Positions 20,797 through 30,223 of a DNA stretch of 64,000 nt are shown here, one piece after another. Source of the stretch: Gammaproteobacteria bacterium (lineage in GTDB: Bacteria; Pseudomonadota; Gammaproteobacteria; SZUA-152); contig JAKIUF010000001.1 in NCBI GenBank assembly GCA_021647705.1, forward strand, positions 124,001 through 188,000, given 5' to 3'. The notes under the pieces were generated by a model, which was not told the DNA's origin, searched no databases, and saw nothing but the letters and a program-made list of their open reading frames with translations. The translations under genes and the position numbers were made by a program. Positions within the stretch are counted from its first letter, which is position 1, and each line of letters opens with the position of its first letter.

Positions 20797-21192
20797 TCAT
20801 TCTTTCCAGTAAGTTGCCTCTATCTTGTGTCCGTCCAGGTCGCGAACAAAACACCCATAATAAGCTTCACCATAATCGGGTCGTGGCCCGGGAGGGCCAT
20901 CATCTGTACCTCCGGCGGCCAGCGCGGCCTCGTGAAAGGCATGCACTGCCTCTTTTGAATGGGCAACAAAACCAATATGAAACCCGTTGCCCATCGTTGC
21001 TGGTTTTCCATCAATGGGAGTCTGCACCCAAAACTCGGGATATTCCCGACCATAAGCAACAGCACCAGGATGTTGCATGACTTGTTTGCAGCCCAGTGAC
21101 GGCAGCACTTTATCGTAGAAAGCAACGGCACGCTCAAAATCATTGGTGCCAATCGAAAGGTGGGAAATAATACTTGGGTTTTCATTTTCCAT
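20797..21192 (-). CDS. Glyoxalase/VOC-superfamily protein
   Basis: 131 residues. VOC fold with SHLSIGTNDFERAVAFYDKVL, FWVQTPIDGKPATMGNG, HIGFVAHSKEAVHAFHEAAL and CFVRDLDGHKIEATYW. This PGPRPDYGEAYYGCFVRD arrangement is common in uncharacterised proteobacterial VOC proteins. It is not closely similar to the VOC proteins at 16.8 or 49.8 kb. Convergent with acnB across the expanded repeat. Substrate unknown. Confidence 0.85.
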   Translation of the reverse strand: MENENPSIISHLSIGTNDFERAVAFYDKVLPSLGCKQVMQHPGAVAYGREYPEFWVQTPIDGKPATMGNGFHIGFVAHSKEAVHAFHEAALAAGGTDDGPPGPRPDYGEAYYGCFVRDLDGHKIEATYWKE

Positions 21193-21256
21193 AACAGGCT
21201 CCCTGATACGTTGGTGTGTTTCCAGTCAGAGATTCTAACCTGTTATCGTGAGTGAT

Positions 21257-21408
21257 TTAAATGTGTTTTAAGCACTTAAAGCACGCTGCTTTTAAAATCA
21301 TCGAGTATTTAACGCAGAGGTCGCAGAGACACAGAGGACGCAGAGAAAAACACTAAACACTCTGTGCCCTCTCTGTGTCTCTGCGATCTCTGTGTTTATA
21401 ACACGCCA
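21257..21408. repeat. GCAGAG palindromic repeat, copy 3
   Basis: Core 21311-21397: AACGCAGAGGTCGCAGAGAC and the inverted CTGTGTCTCTGCGATCTCTG around AAAACACTAAACAC. The left flank (TTTTAAGCACTTAAAGC...TTTAAAATCATCGAGTATTT) and right flank (TATAACACGCCA) match flanks of copies 4 and 5, so the mobile or copied unit is longer than the palindrome. Confidence 0.85.
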
Positions 21409-21710
21409 CTGAGCAATGCCACGACAACCTGATTTACATTTAAGTAGGTGAGTATCAAGACGAATACATTGCTGCGATTCATCAGGGGCAGGGAGGAGAC
21501 TACGAGCCTATGAAGCTCGTTTTTCTGAAGTTTTGAAGGTTTCGGAGGCCAGACATTATTCGTTTATAAACTGGCCCTGTATCCGCCTTAATTATAGGTG
21601 AATTAGTTTTGGCTGAAATCATGACCGACTTTAGTCATTTTCGGGCGGACACTACAATAAGGATTTGGGAATTGCTTTTGACTTGCTTAATTGTATAGAC
21701 TGCGCCGAGT
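21409..21710. other. Gene-poor leader before the efflux locus
   Basis: About 300 bases with no convincing reading frame. I see no clear dyad or MerR/CzcR-type operator. TTGACT at about 21679 has no well-spaced -10 partner. Confidence 0.4.
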
Positions 21711-22142
21711 ATGAATTCTTTTCGCCAGATAAACAGACGGACATTGTTATTGTGGAGCTTATTGCTCTCTCTGGCGCTGCTGTGTGCGCAGGGAGCGATA
21801 TTGCACGTCCACAATCTGCATCATGGACATGGTGATTTTTACACGGATCACCATACTCATGCCATCGATGAAGCAAGTGATCACGACCATTTGAGTAAAG
21901 CTCATTTCACTCACGACACATCCCACGATCATCATGATGGTGTGATGTCTGAGGTCGATATTACTCCTGATAGGTTATCGAAAAGCGCCAATAACAGTGT
22001 TTTTTCGATAGCGTTATTTGCTCTCTTTTTTACCTTGATGGCATTTGTCTCTTCACGACAGCTCGTTCAGCGCAGTCGAGAGAATAAACTTGTCCCTCAT
22101 CGGTTTTATGTCCTTTCTCCGCCTTTACGAGCACCCCCCTAA
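21711..22142 (+). CDS. His-rich membrane-anchored protein (CzcI-like position)
   Basis: 143 residues. An N-terminal signal or membrane segment (TLLLWSLLLSLALLCAQGAI) leads into a His/Asp-rich stretch at about residues 32-78 (HVHNLHHGHGDF, HHTHAID, HDHLSK, HDTSHDHHDG). A second hydrophobic segment (IALFALFFTLMAFV) follows near residue 105. The many histidines suggest periplasmic binding of divalent metal. It precedes a CzcCBA-type operon on the same strand, a position often held by small His-rich regulators or metal-binding proteins; the name is positional inference only. Confidence 0.65.
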   Translation: MNSFRQINRRTLLLWSLLLSLALLCAQGAILHVHNLHHGHGDFYTDHHTHAIDEASDHDHLSKAHFTHDTSHDHHDGVMSEVDITPDRLSKSANNSVFSIALFALFFTLMAFVSSRQLVQRSRENKLVPHRFYVLSPPLRAPP

Positions 22143-22404
22143 ACTTTTTGAGAATTTCTTTTCCCGTAGCTTATGCGTCATGCTTTCTACGCGGGCTTGT
22201 TTTGCCTTGCTTTTTTCTGGCCAACAAGCCATCGAATGATTTCTCTCAGAAGAATTCTCTCTATTGGTTTTTCAATATCGCTCCTTTTTGAATAGGAATG
22301 TTGGACGATACACCGCATCGTTTACATGAAACCGAAAACCAACCCGTTTTTTTAAAATACGTTGTTGCGCCGGTACGGTAGTCAGCGTACACAAGGAGTT
22401 TGTC

Positions 22405-23712
22405 ATGTGGGTATCTGTTTTTAGGCCAGGACGAATAGCATTGCAGTCGGCTGCATTTTGTTTGGCAATACTAAGTACAACCGCTGCTACCTTTGTCGGT
22501 GCAACCCCCGATTCAACGGCTAACAAGCGCACGATCAGTTTGCACGAAGCCGTTATTAAAACCATTGAACACAACCCGAACCTGCGAGCCTTTGATTATC
22601 AATTGAAAGCACAGCAAGGTCGAGTGCAGCAGGCGGGATTGGCCCCCAGCCCTCAATTGAGCTTCCAACTGGAAGATGTTTTAGGCACAGGCAATAACAA
22701 AGGCGTGGATAGCGCACAGGCGACCCTTAGTATTGGCTGGGTGCTTGAGCGCGGAGTCCGCCAGAGTTACGTGGATGCCGCGAATGAGAGTTTCTCTTTA
22801 ATCAAAGTTGAAGCGGAGTTAAAACAGCTCGATGCAGCGGCTGAAACCGCACGTCTTTATCTCGTTAGTTTGGCCTATCAAGCACGAGAGGTGAATGCAG
22901 ACAAAACCATTCAGCTTGCGGAAGAGACGATTAAATCAGTATCCAAACGCGTAAAAGCAGGCAAAACACCGGAAGCAGAACGCTCCAGGGCACAAGCTGA
23001 ACTGGCGCGTAGAAAACTGGAGCGCGAGGAGATTGAACATGAGTTGCTCTCCGCGAATCGTCGCTTGGCTGCTCAATGGGGCGAGACGACGTTGACGTTT
23101 TCACGGGTTGCCGGTGACATCACTCATCTTCCCCAAGTGATCTCATTTGCAACACTCAAATCTCAATTACCACAAAATCCTGAGTTCGCCCGACTATTGT
23201 CAGATCAATTGTTAAAAAAGGCGGAGTTACGGCTCGCACTGGCTCAAGACAAACCCAGCTGGCGTGTCAATGCGGGGATTCGTCATATGAATAACAGTAA
23301 TGATCAAGCCCTTGTTGCAGGCATTAGCATCCCTTTTGGTGAACGCACACGTAATCCCGGTCGTATTGCAGAGGCCCGTGCCAATCTGGCTAAAACAAGC
23401 AGTGAAGAACATGCTGCTCGCATTCGTATCGAAACCGCGCTCTTCGTGATGCATGAAAAGTTGCAACACAGTTTGCATATCATCGAGACGGTACGTGGCG
23501 AGATTATCCCGCCTCTTGAGCAGGCACTCACCGAGACCCGCCGAGCTTATAACCTTGGACGTTACAGCTATCTGGAACTGCGTAGCGTCCAGGCAGAATT
23601 GCTGGACGCACACAATGCGTTGATTGAAGCCAGCATTGATGCTCATCGCAACATCATTGAAATTGAACGATTGACGGGTGTGCGCATTGCACAACCGAAG
23701 ACAAAATTATGA
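22405..23712 (+). CDS. czcC: Outer-membrane efflux protein of a heavy-metal RND system (CzcC-like)
   Basis: 435 residues. TolC/outer-membrane-factor architecture: a signal segment (about residues 10-35), then SLHEAVIKTIEHNPNLRAFDYQLKAQQGRVQQAG and long coiled-coil helices, with a second half that repeats the pattern (NPGRIAEARANLAKTSSEEHAAR, YNLGRYSYLELRSVQAELLDA). It would form the trimeric exit duct. The stop overlaps the next start (ATGA), so translation is coupled to the adaptor. Confidence 0.88.
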   Translation: MWVSVFRPGRIALQSAAFCLAILSTTAATFVGATPDSTANKRTISLHEAVIKTIEHNPNLRAFDYQLKAQQGRVQQAGLAPSPQLSFQLEDVLGTGNNKGVDSAQATLSIGWVLERGVRQSYVDAANESFSLIKVEAELKQLDAAAETARLYLVSLAYQAREVNADKTIQLAEETIKSVSKRVKAGKTPEAERSRAQAELARRKLEREEIEHELLSANRRLAAQWGETTLTFSRVAGDITHLPQVISFATLKSQLPQNPEFARLLSDQLLKKAELRLALAQDKPSWRVNAGIRHMNNSNDQALVAGISIPFGERTRNPGRIAEARANLAKTSSEEHAARIRIETALFVMHEKLQHSLHIIETVRGEIIPPLEQALTETRRAYNLGRYSYLELRSVQAELLDAHNALIEASIDAHRNIIEIERLTGVRIAQPKTKL

Positions 23713-24986
23713 GGTTCCAAATGAACAACACCATTAAGATATTATCAGGCCAAATTTGGCTATCGTTGCTATTAGTTACATTCTTAAGCGCTTGTGATGG
23801 TACGAATTCAGAACAAACCCTGTCATCAAAGGATGCCCACGGTGAAAGCAGCGAAGCAGAACCAGAAAAAGGCCCGCATCAAGGGCGATTATTAAAAGAA
23901 GGCGACTTCACTCTTGAGTTGGCTATTTTCGAGACCGGCGTGCCCCCTGAGTTTCGCGCCTGGGCAACAAAAAATGATAAGGCACTTAGCCCTGATGAGG
24001 TGGATCTCAACATTAAGTTAACCCGCCTGGGTGGCAAGATTGATGATATTAATTTTACACAACAAGGTGATGCGTTACGTGGCGATACGGTTATTTACGA
24101 ACCTCACTCTTTTGTTGTCACGATTAATGCCACGCATAACGGTGCAACACACACCTGGGAATATGACAACTTTGAAGGTCGCACCAAGATTGAAACCGCA
24201 GTCGCTGAAGCGTTGGACATCGAAACGACGGTTGCCGGTTCTGTCGTTATGCAGAAGACCATCAGCGTGTATGGCCAGATTACAGCAAACAGTGAGCGAC
24301 TGAGCAAAATCAATGCCCGTTTTGATGGCACGATTAAGTCCGTCTTGGCCTCGCAGGGGGAGCAGGTTCGCAAAGGCCAGAAATTGGCCACGATTGAAAG
24401 CAACGAAAGTTTGCAACTCTTTACTATTACGTCACCGATCAATGGTGTGATTAGCCAACGAGATGCCAATGTCGGTGAACAGACAAATGGTCGTCAACTC
24501 TTCACCATCATGGATACCCGCTCGGTGTGGGCAGAGCTGTCAGTTTTCCCCGCCGATCTGGCGCAAGTGAAAATGGGCGCACGGGTCACCATCACCGATA
24601 CCACCAGCGGTCATACAGTTAAAGGTAAAGTCTCTCAAATTAATCCACTGGCAGAAGTCGATCAATCCGTCAAAGTGCGTGTGGTGCTGGATAACAAAAA
24701 GGGCCAGCTGCGCCCGGGCCGTCACATCAGTGGCACTATAACCGTGGGAAAACATACCGCAGCGTTAGCCGTAAAACGATCAGGCTTACAAGCCTTTAGA
24801 GATTTCACGGTGGTGTACGCACAAATAGGTGAAGAGTACGAAGTGCGCATGCTTGAGTTAGGTCTGCAAGCCGGTGAATGGGCTGAGGTGCTGAGCGGTT
24901 TGGAACCCGGCACTCGTTATGTGAGTGAAAACAGCTATGTCATCAAAGCCGACATTGAAAAGTCCGGCGCAGCGCATGACCACTAA
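23709..24986 (+). CDS. czcB: Periplasmic adaptor of a heavy-metal RND system (CzcB-like lipoprotein)
   Basis: 425 residues. The N-terminus has a lipoprotein signal with lipobox LSAC near residue 29. A CzcB-type N-terminal extension (GPHQGRLLKEGDFTLELAIFE) is followed by the barrel-sandwich/lipoyl region (GEQVRKGQKLATIESNE, FTITSPINGVISQRDANVGE), beta-barrel and membrane-proximal domains. It links the inner-membrane pump to the outer-membrane duct. Start ATG 23709 overlaps the czcC stop; ATG 23721 is an alternative. Confidence 0.9.
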   Translation: MRFQMNNTIKILSGQIWLSLLLVTFLSACDGTNSEQTLSSKDAHGESSEAEPEKGPHQGRLLKEGDFTLELAIFETGVPPEFRAWATKNDKALSPDEVDLNIKLTRLGGKIDDINFTQQGDALRGDTVIYEPHSFVVTINATHNGATHTWEYDNFEGRTKIETAVAEALDIETTVAGSVVMQKTISVYGQITANSERLSKINARFDGTIKSVLASQGEQVRKGQKLATIESNESLQLFTITSPINGVISQRDANVGEQTNGRQLFTIMDTRSVWAELSVFPADLAQVKMGARVTITDTTSGHTVKGKVSQINPLAEVDQSVKVRVVLDNKKGQLRPGRHISGTITVGKHTAALAVKRSGLQAFRDFTVVYAQIGEEYEVRMLELGLQAGEWAEVLSGLEPGTRYVSENSYVIKADIEKSGAAHDH

Positions 24987-25010
24987 CTCGACTAAAGGAG
25001 GCAACATATT

Positions 25011-28000
25011 ATGTTAGAAGCAATTATTAAATTTGCCCTCGAACGTCGAGGGTTGGTGATGGCGCTTGTGCTGATGGTGATGGGACTGGGTGTTTGGAAG
25101 TTCACTCAACTGCCCATTGATGCGGTACCCGACATTACCAATGTTCAAGTGGTCATCAATACGGAAGCACCGGGTTACACCCCGTTGGAAGCAGAACAAC
25201 GGGTGAGTTTCCCGGTCGAGACCGCCATGACGGGCTTGCCTAAACTTTCTTATACCCGCTCCGTCTCACGTTATGGCTTGTCGCAAGTGACGGTGGTGTT
25301 TGAAGAAGGTACGGATATCTATTTTGCCCGACAGTTGGTCGGTGAACGCCTCAGTACAGCAAAGGGCGATTTACCGCCTTCGTTAGAGCCGACCCTTGGC
25401 CCGATTGCTACCGGACTGGGTGAAATTTTTATGTTCACCGTCGATGCCGAACCGGGTGCCACAAACAGTGATGGCAGCCTGATTACTCCGATGGATCTGC
25501 GTTCAACTCACGACTGGATTATTCGCCCGCAGTTAATGCGCGTTGCCGGTGTGGCGGAGATCAATCCCATTGGTGGTTTCAAAAAAGAAATATTGGTCGC
25601 CCCAGAGCCCGCTAAATTATTGGCTTATCAAATGGGCTATGACGAGATTGTTAAGGCGATACAAAATAACAATAACAATCGTGGCGTTGGTTTCATCGAA
25701 CACAACGGTGCACAGTGGTTGATGCGCGTACCCGGTCAGGCCAGCACGTTGAGCGATCTGGGCAATATTGTGATTCGCCAGCATCAAGGCATTCCGGTGC
25801 GAATTAAAGATGTTGCCAGCGTAAGCTTAGGTAAAGAGCTACGCTCGGGGGCTGCGACCCAAAATGGCCGCGAAGTGGTGATGAGCACGGTGTTTATGTT
25901 GATTGGTGAAAACAGCCGTACCGTTGCCAATGATATTGCCATTAAGTTAGAAGAGATTAAAAGCACTCTACCGGATGGAATCACTGTCACGGCGGTATAC
26001 AACCGAACCACGCTGGTGGATAAAACGTTAGAGACAGTACAAAAAAACCTATTGGAAGGTGCATTGCTGGTTATCGTAGTGCTGTTTCTGTTTTTAGGTA
26101 ATGTGCGTGCTGCGATATTAACCGCTGCGGTTATTCCCATTGCCATGTTAATGACGATCACCGGCATGGTGCAGACAAAAACCAGTGCTAATCTGATGAG
26201 TTTGGGCGCACTGGATTTTGGGTTGATCATCGATGGTGCGGTGATCATTGTCGAAAACTGTATACGCCGTTTAAGCCAAAATTATCGTAAAGAGGGTTTG
26301 CCACTCAGCGAACGCCTGACCATCGTCTTCGAGGCAACCCGCGAGGTTATTCGCCCAGCGCTGTTTGGTGTTTTCATTATCACTGCCGTCTATATTCCAA
26401 TCTTTGCACTCAGTGGTGTAGAAGGGAAAATGTTTCACCCGATGGCGATCACTGTCATCATCGCTTTAGTCAGCGCGATGATTCTCTCCATCACTTTTAT
26501 TCCAGCCGGTGTTGCGCTGTTGTTTAAAAAGCCGATCAAAGAGAAAAAAAGCAAGGTCGTTCAGGCAACAACCTTTCTTTACAAACCGGTTTTGATACTC
26601 TCCCTGAAATTTCGATGGGTGGTTGTTACGCTGGCAATCGCCCTGGTTGTTGGTTCCACCTTTTTGATCCCCAAACTCGGTTCCGAGTTCGTGCCTAACC
26701 TTGATGAAGGTGATATTGCCATGCATGCTTTACGCATTCCCGGCACCTCGCTCACGGAGGCCATCCATTTACAAAAAATTCTGGAAGCAGAGATAAAAAC
26801 ACTGCCAGAGGTTGAAAGAATATTTTCCAAAATTGGCACTGCCGAAGTGGCGACCGACGCGGTACCACCGAGTGTGGCAGATAATTTTATTATCCTTAAA
26901 CCCCGCGATGAGTGGCCAGACCCCAGCAAAACAAAGGCGCAATTTGTTGCTGAACTAGAAACCTTGGTAACACCCATCCCCGGTAATCGTTATGAGTTTT
27001 TGCAGCCGATACAAATGCGTTTTAACGAACTGATATCGGGTGTGCGCGCCGAAGTGGCGATCAAAGTCTTTGGCGATGATTTTGATCAACTTATCGCGCT
27101 AGGCAACCAGATAGAGGAGGTCATCGGTAATGTGCCGGGTGCTGCTGATGTGTCTGTCGAGCAGACCACGGGCCTGCCAGTGATGACGATTGAACCTAAG
27201 CGTGAAGCCATGGCACGTTATGGTTTAAGCATCGTTCAGTTACAAGATCTGCTCGCCACGGCGCTCGGGGGAAGTGTCGCCAACCAGCTGTATGAGGGCG
27301 ATAGGCGTTCTGACATTGTGGTTCGACTGCCCGAGCATCTGCGCACCGATGTCGATGGTCTGTCCGGTCTTCCCATCATGCTTGCCGGTGGCAACTATAT
27401 CCCTTTGAAAGAGGTGGCCGAGCTGAAGCTGGTCATGGGGTATAGTCAGGTCTATCGGGAAAATGGCAAACGTCGTGTTGTTGTCGCAGCCAATGTTCGC
27501 GGACGCGATCTCGGCTCCTTTGTGCAGGATGTGCAACGGGCCATTAAAGATAAGGTCGAAGTACCTGCGGGATATTGGGTGGAATATGGCGGAACTTATC
27601 AAAAGCTTCAATCAGCCACGCAACGCCTTTCCATCGTCGTGCCCATCACACTGCTATTAGTGATTGGCCTGCTGGTTATGGCATTGGGTTCGATCAAAGA
27701 TGCGGCCATTATTTTTTCGGGCGTGCCTTTGGCGCTTACCGGTGGCATTGCCGCCTTATTATTGCGAGATATTCCATTCTCAATCTCAGCCGCCGTGGGC
27801 TTTATTGCACTTTCAGGTATTGCGGTGCTGAATGGTTTGGTCATGGTCTCATTTATTCGAGACCTGCGACTTCATGGGCAAATGCTTCACGAGGCCATTA
27901 TTGAAGGAGCATTAACTCGCCTGCGTCCTGTTTTAATGACTGCCCTGGTGGCCGCGCTTGGCTTTATTCCCATGGCACTGAATACCGGCATTGGTTCAGA

Positions 28001-28148
28001 GGTGCAACGTCCTCTTGCCACGGTGGTTATCGGTGGAATTATCTCATCGACGTTATTGACCCTGGTGGTACTGCCTGCACTGTATCGATTGGTACATGGT
28101 CGCACGATAGTTCAAAAACAGATGGGTGCAGTTCCTTTGAAACGATGA
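25011..28148 (+). CDS. czcA: Heavy-metal efflux RND pump (CzcA/HME family)
   Basis: 1045 residues, normal for HME-RND. Twelve membrane helices and two large periplasmic loops, with typical stretches PDITNVQVVINTEAPGYTPLEAEQRVSFP and GLGEIFMFTV. The helix-4 signature reads DFGLIIDGAVIIVEN. In the family classification this DFG-x3-DGA-x3-VEN type goes with divalent Zn/Co/Cd/Ni exporters, not with the Cu/Ag (CusA) group. ATG 25011 has a strong AAAGGAGG. It is the last gene of the operon, and a MITE-like element begins 3 bases after its stop. Confidence 0.93.
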   Translation: MLEAIIKFALERRGLVMALVLMVMGLGVWKFTQLPIDAVPDITNVQVVINTEAPGYTPLEAEQRVSFPVETAMTGLPKLSYTRSVSRYGLSQVTVVFEEGTDIYFARQLVGERLSTAKGDLPPSLEPTLGPIATGLGEIFMFTVDAEPGATNSDGSLITPMDLRSTHDWIIRPQLMRVAGVAEINPIGGFKKEILVAPEPAKLLAYQMGYDEIVKAIQNNNNNRGVGFIEHNGAQWLMRVPGQASTLSDLGNIVIRQHQGIPVRIKDVASVSLGKELRSGAATQNGREVVMSTVFMLIGENSRTVANDIAIKLEEIKSTLPDGITVTAVYNRTTLVDKTLETVQKNLLEGALLVIVVLFLFLGNVRAAILTAAVIPIAMLMTITGMVQTKTSANLMSLGALDFGLIIDGAVIIVENCIRRLSQNYRKEGLPLSERLTIVFEATREVIRPALFGVFIITAVYIPIFALSGVEGKMFHPMAITVIIALVSAMILSITFIPAGVALLFKKPIKEKKSKVVQATTFLYKPVLILSLKFRWVVVTLAIALVVGSTFLIPKLGSEFVPNLDEGDIAMHALRIPGTSLTEAIHLQKILEAEIKTLPEVERIFSKIGTAEVATDAVPPSVADNFIILKPRDEWPDPSKTKAQFVAELETLVTPIPGNRYEFLQPIQMRFNELISGVRAEVAIKVFGDDFDQLIALGNQIEEVIGNVPGAADVSVEQTTGLPVMTIEPKREAMARYGLSIVQLQDLLATALGGSVANQLYEGDRRSDIVVRLPEHLRTDVDGLSGLPIMLAGGNYIPLKEVAELKLVMGYSQVYRENGKRRVVVAANVRGRDLGSFVQDVQRAIKDKVEVPAGYWVEYGGTYQKLQSATQRLSIVVPITLLLVIGLLVMALGSIKDAAIIFSGVPLALTGGIAALLLRDIPFSISAAVGFIALSGIAVLNGLVMVSFIRDLRLHGQMLHEAIIEGALTRLRPVLMTALVAALGFIPMALNTGIGSEVQRPLATVVIGGIISSTLLTLVVLPALYRLVHGRTIVQKQMGAVPLKR

Positions 28149-28150
28149 TG

Positions 28151-28337
28151 ACTTAGGGACGCGCATGTAATAACTTCTCGGTTTAGCGCCCGGATTTAGT
28201 GCGTATTCGTTCGTTCTGATTGAACAAAAGTGCAGGAATAGTCGTTCTATTTCGAGCTTTTGTGATTGAAGAACGGGCGAATACGGGCTGAAGCCGGGCT
28301 GCAAAACCGGAAGTTATTGCATGCGCGTTCCTTAAGT
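28151..28337. repeat. 187-bp MITE-like long inverted repeat
   Basis: The left end ACTTAGGGACGCGCATGTAA is complementary to the right end TTGCATGCGCGTTCCTTAAGT, and the match continues imperfectly for about 90 bases per arm (TAACTTCTCGGTTT, CGTATTCGTTCGTTCT, AACAAAAGTGC). The centre is GGAATAGTCGTTCTATTT, nearly the same as the centre of the element at 59411-59572. It holds no protein. It may act as a terminator for the efflux operon. Confidence 0.8.
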
Positions 28338-28433
28338 AAACTCAATGAGTTGCAGAGGTTGCCCGCTTTTTACCAAGTGTTGACGTCAACATATCATTTT
28401 TACAGACCGATTAAACGGTCATGTAAAGGTCAA

Positions 28434-28570
28434 TCAAGCGCTGGAAATACGTTATTTTTAACAATCACTGGGCATTTAACACAGAGGTCGCAGAGACACA
28501 GAGGCGTAGCGTTTTTCGTGTTTTTCTCTGCGACCTTTGCGTCTCTGTGGGCTCTGTGTTCATAACACGT
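28434..28570. repeat. GCAGAG palindromic repeat, copy 4
   Basis: Core 28478-28560: AACACAGAGGTCGCAGAGAC and the inverted TCTGCGACCTTTGCG...CTGTGTT. The left flank TCAAGCGCTGGAAATACG...AATCACTGGGCATTT is the complement of the flank seen in copies 5 and 6. The right flank is CATAACACGTCA as in copy 3. Confidence 0.85.
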
Positions 28571-28645
28571 CATTTATTAGTACTGGAGTAATTAAAACCA
28601 CGAGTAAGAGCCTGATTGTGGGAATCTAACATCGATAAATCCTTT

Positions 28646-29296
28646 TCAACAATCGACAGGTTGTTTGAATGTGTAATTCTGTAAGAATCGTTTCACCGCA
28701 TTTTTTGGTGTCGCGGAGAGCTTCTGCATCAGTGAAAACGGGACATGCTCAATCCGGTGTTCATCCCTAAGGTGATCAGCCATCTTAAGCCATAGCCGCG
28801 CTGTCATCTGTGCATCGGCTAAAGCACGGTGAAACGTGCCATCATTGGGAATATTGGCATACTCCACCAGAGTGCCAAGCTTGTGGTTCTCCGCCTGCTG
28901 ATAAATTCGTCTTGCCACCAACATGGAACAGGCAAACTCCCCACGACACTTGCGCTTAACTCTTTCCAGTTCGGCATAAAGAAAACGCTTATCAAAAGAG
29001 GCGTTATGCGCCACTAAAGCCGCACCACCGGCAAAGTCAGCAAACGCCGTCATCACTTCGCCGCAGGGCGGAGCGTTCTTCAGCATGGCATTGGTGATAC
29101 CGGTGTAATCCTCAATAAAAGCACTGATACGCCTGCCCGGATTCATCAAACCCTGAAACTGGTCAACCACCGCACCCTGCTCAATCTTCACCGCGCCAAT
29201 CTCAATAGCACGATCACCGTAATCGGGGGAGAGGCCAGTGGTCTCGAAGTCGAGAACGATGACGCTATTGGCGCACTTGAGGAGAGTGGGCGACAT
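28646..29296 (-). CDS. DEDDh 3'-5' exonuclease (DnaQ/epsilon-like)
   Basis: 216 residues. Exonuclease motifs are intact: VLDFETTG (ExoI, Asp and Glu), HNASFDKRFLYAELE (ExoII Asp) and FHRALADAQMTARL (ExoIII His...Asp). This is a stand-alone DNA/RNA proofreading-type exonuclease rather than the polymerase III subunit. Its ATG is 6 bases after the stop of a RhuM C-terminal remnant, suggesting an original RhuM-exonuclease operon. A shortened piece of its 3' end plus downstream flank recurs at 32127-32209. It lies at the edge of the defence island. Confidence 0.85.
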   Translation of the reverse strand: MSPTLLKCANSVIVLDFETTGLSPDYGDRAIEIGAVKIEQGAVVDQFQGLMNPGRRISAFIEDYTGITNAMLKNAPPCGEVMTAFADFAGGAALVAHNASFDKRFLYAELERVKRKCRGEFACSMLVARRIYQQAENHKLGTLVEYANIPNDGTFHRALADAQMTARLWLKMADHLRDEHRIEHVPFSLMQKLSATPKNAVKRFLQNYTFKQPVDC

Positions 29297-29302
29297 ATCA
29301 AT

Positions 29303-29514
29303 TCATACCTTTCCGGCTAGCATGTGCATTACCAGCCGTATCAGTATCTCTTTCTGTTTTGGATCGGACTCGGCGATAAGCAGAGTCAGTGCCGCCAAGC
29401 CAGTATCGTTGATGATCGCATGACCGGCCGCATCCAGCAGGCGGCCATTGCGATGCAGGAAATCGACAAACAAAAACGCGCCACCGCGTTTATTGCCATC
29501 GGTGCCGGGTAAGA
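29303..29514 (-). pseudogene. RhuM-family C-terminal (Fic/DOC-like) remnant
   Basis: The frame reads TDGNKRGGAFLFVDFLHRNG...ALTLLIAESDPKQKEILIRLVMHML. This is the end of a RhuM-type protein, whose C-terminal Fic/DOC-like domain carries the loop H-x-F-x-D-G-N-K-R. Only the DGNKR part remains; the catalytic His, the rest of the domain and the N-terminal half are absent. The N-terminal half of a RhuM gene occurs in the same orientation at 32.2-32.7 kb. Confidence 0.75.
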
Positions 29515-29600
29515 TTTTTTCTTTTTGAATACCTCTGGTTCAAGATAATGCAGCCGACCATGTAATATAATGTGTACATCCGAATACTGCGAGGTAGACC

Positions 29601-29849
29601 ATGAGCCAATCCACCACCATGACCATCCGGCTAGAACCCGAGCTCAAGTCCCGTCTGGATAGGCTGGCGGCGGACACTCAGCGCAGCAAATCATTTCTAG
29701 CTTCTGAGGCTGTCCGTGAGTTTATTGAACTCAACGAGTGGCAGATTCAGGAGATCAACGCTGCTCTCAAAGAAGCTGACGAGGGGGATTTCGCCAGTCC
29801 GGAGGAAAAAGCGACTGCATTCAACAAGTGGGGTGTCGATGCGGATTAA
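29601..29849 (+). CDS. RHH/CopG-type antitoxin (ParD/RelB-like)
   Basis: 82 residues. The ribbon-helix-helix start TTMTIRLEPELKSRLDRLAADTQRSKSFLASEAVREFI is typical of DNA-binding antitoxins, and the acidic C-terminal tail (ADEGDFASPEEKATAFNKWG) is the usual toxin-wrapping part. It has a GAGGT-type ribosome site. The 11-base overlap with the following ParE-like frame is classical. A direct autoregulatory role at its own promoter (about 29550-29600) is inferred. It appears intact although its toxin is broken. Confidence 0.85.
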   Translation: MSQSTTMTIRLEPELKSRLDRLAADTQRSKSFLASEAVREFIELNEWQIQEINAALKEADEGDFASPEEKATAFNKWGVDAD

Positions 29850-30109
29850 ATGGCTGCGTAAGGCATTAAAAAACCTGGATGATCAGGGACCGCCAGGCCG
29901 CCCAACGTGTAGTGCAACGGATTGTTCAAGCCATTTTTTTATTGAGCGATAGCCCGTCGCTTGGTCACCCAGGGCGATTACCAGGCACTCATGAACTGGT
30001 AATTCCCAAAACCCATTATATTGTTCCTTACCGCGTTCGTCCTCGTTTGCAACGCATCGAGATTCTTCGCGTCTTTCATGCCTCACGTCAACCACCTGAA
30101 CGCTGGTAG
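29839..30109 (+). pseudogene. ParE/RelE-family toxin, frameshifted
   Basis: The frame starting at ATG 29839 gives MRIKWLRKALKNLDD. The frame then changes near 29876-29885, and another frame continues as RQAAQRVVQRIVQAIFLLSDSPSLGHPGRLPGT...YIVPYRVRPRLQRIEILRVFHASRQ, the ParE C-terminal half. About nine residues around the junction are missing compared with the usual family spacing. The product cannot be made as one chain, so the toxin is presumably inactive. Confidence 0.8.
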
Positions 30110-30223
30110 TCATTTTTTAGCTAAGAATACCTCTTTCCTCGTGGTTTCTTAGAGAAGTGGCCAAAAAAATTGAGGCAGTAGCATAAGTGAAATTCCTGAG
30201 GTATTTTTAACACCCCAACACGC

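Noticed and set aside
28151-28337. Simple rho-independent terminator of the efflux operon
   Set aside because: The inverted repeat is far too long (about 90 bases per arm) and has no T-tract at its end; a MITE-like element fits better.
28266-28565. 99-aa plus-strand frame after the efflux operon
   Set aside because: It runs through the MITE arm and the GCAGAG repeat; no ribosome site and no protein-like composition.
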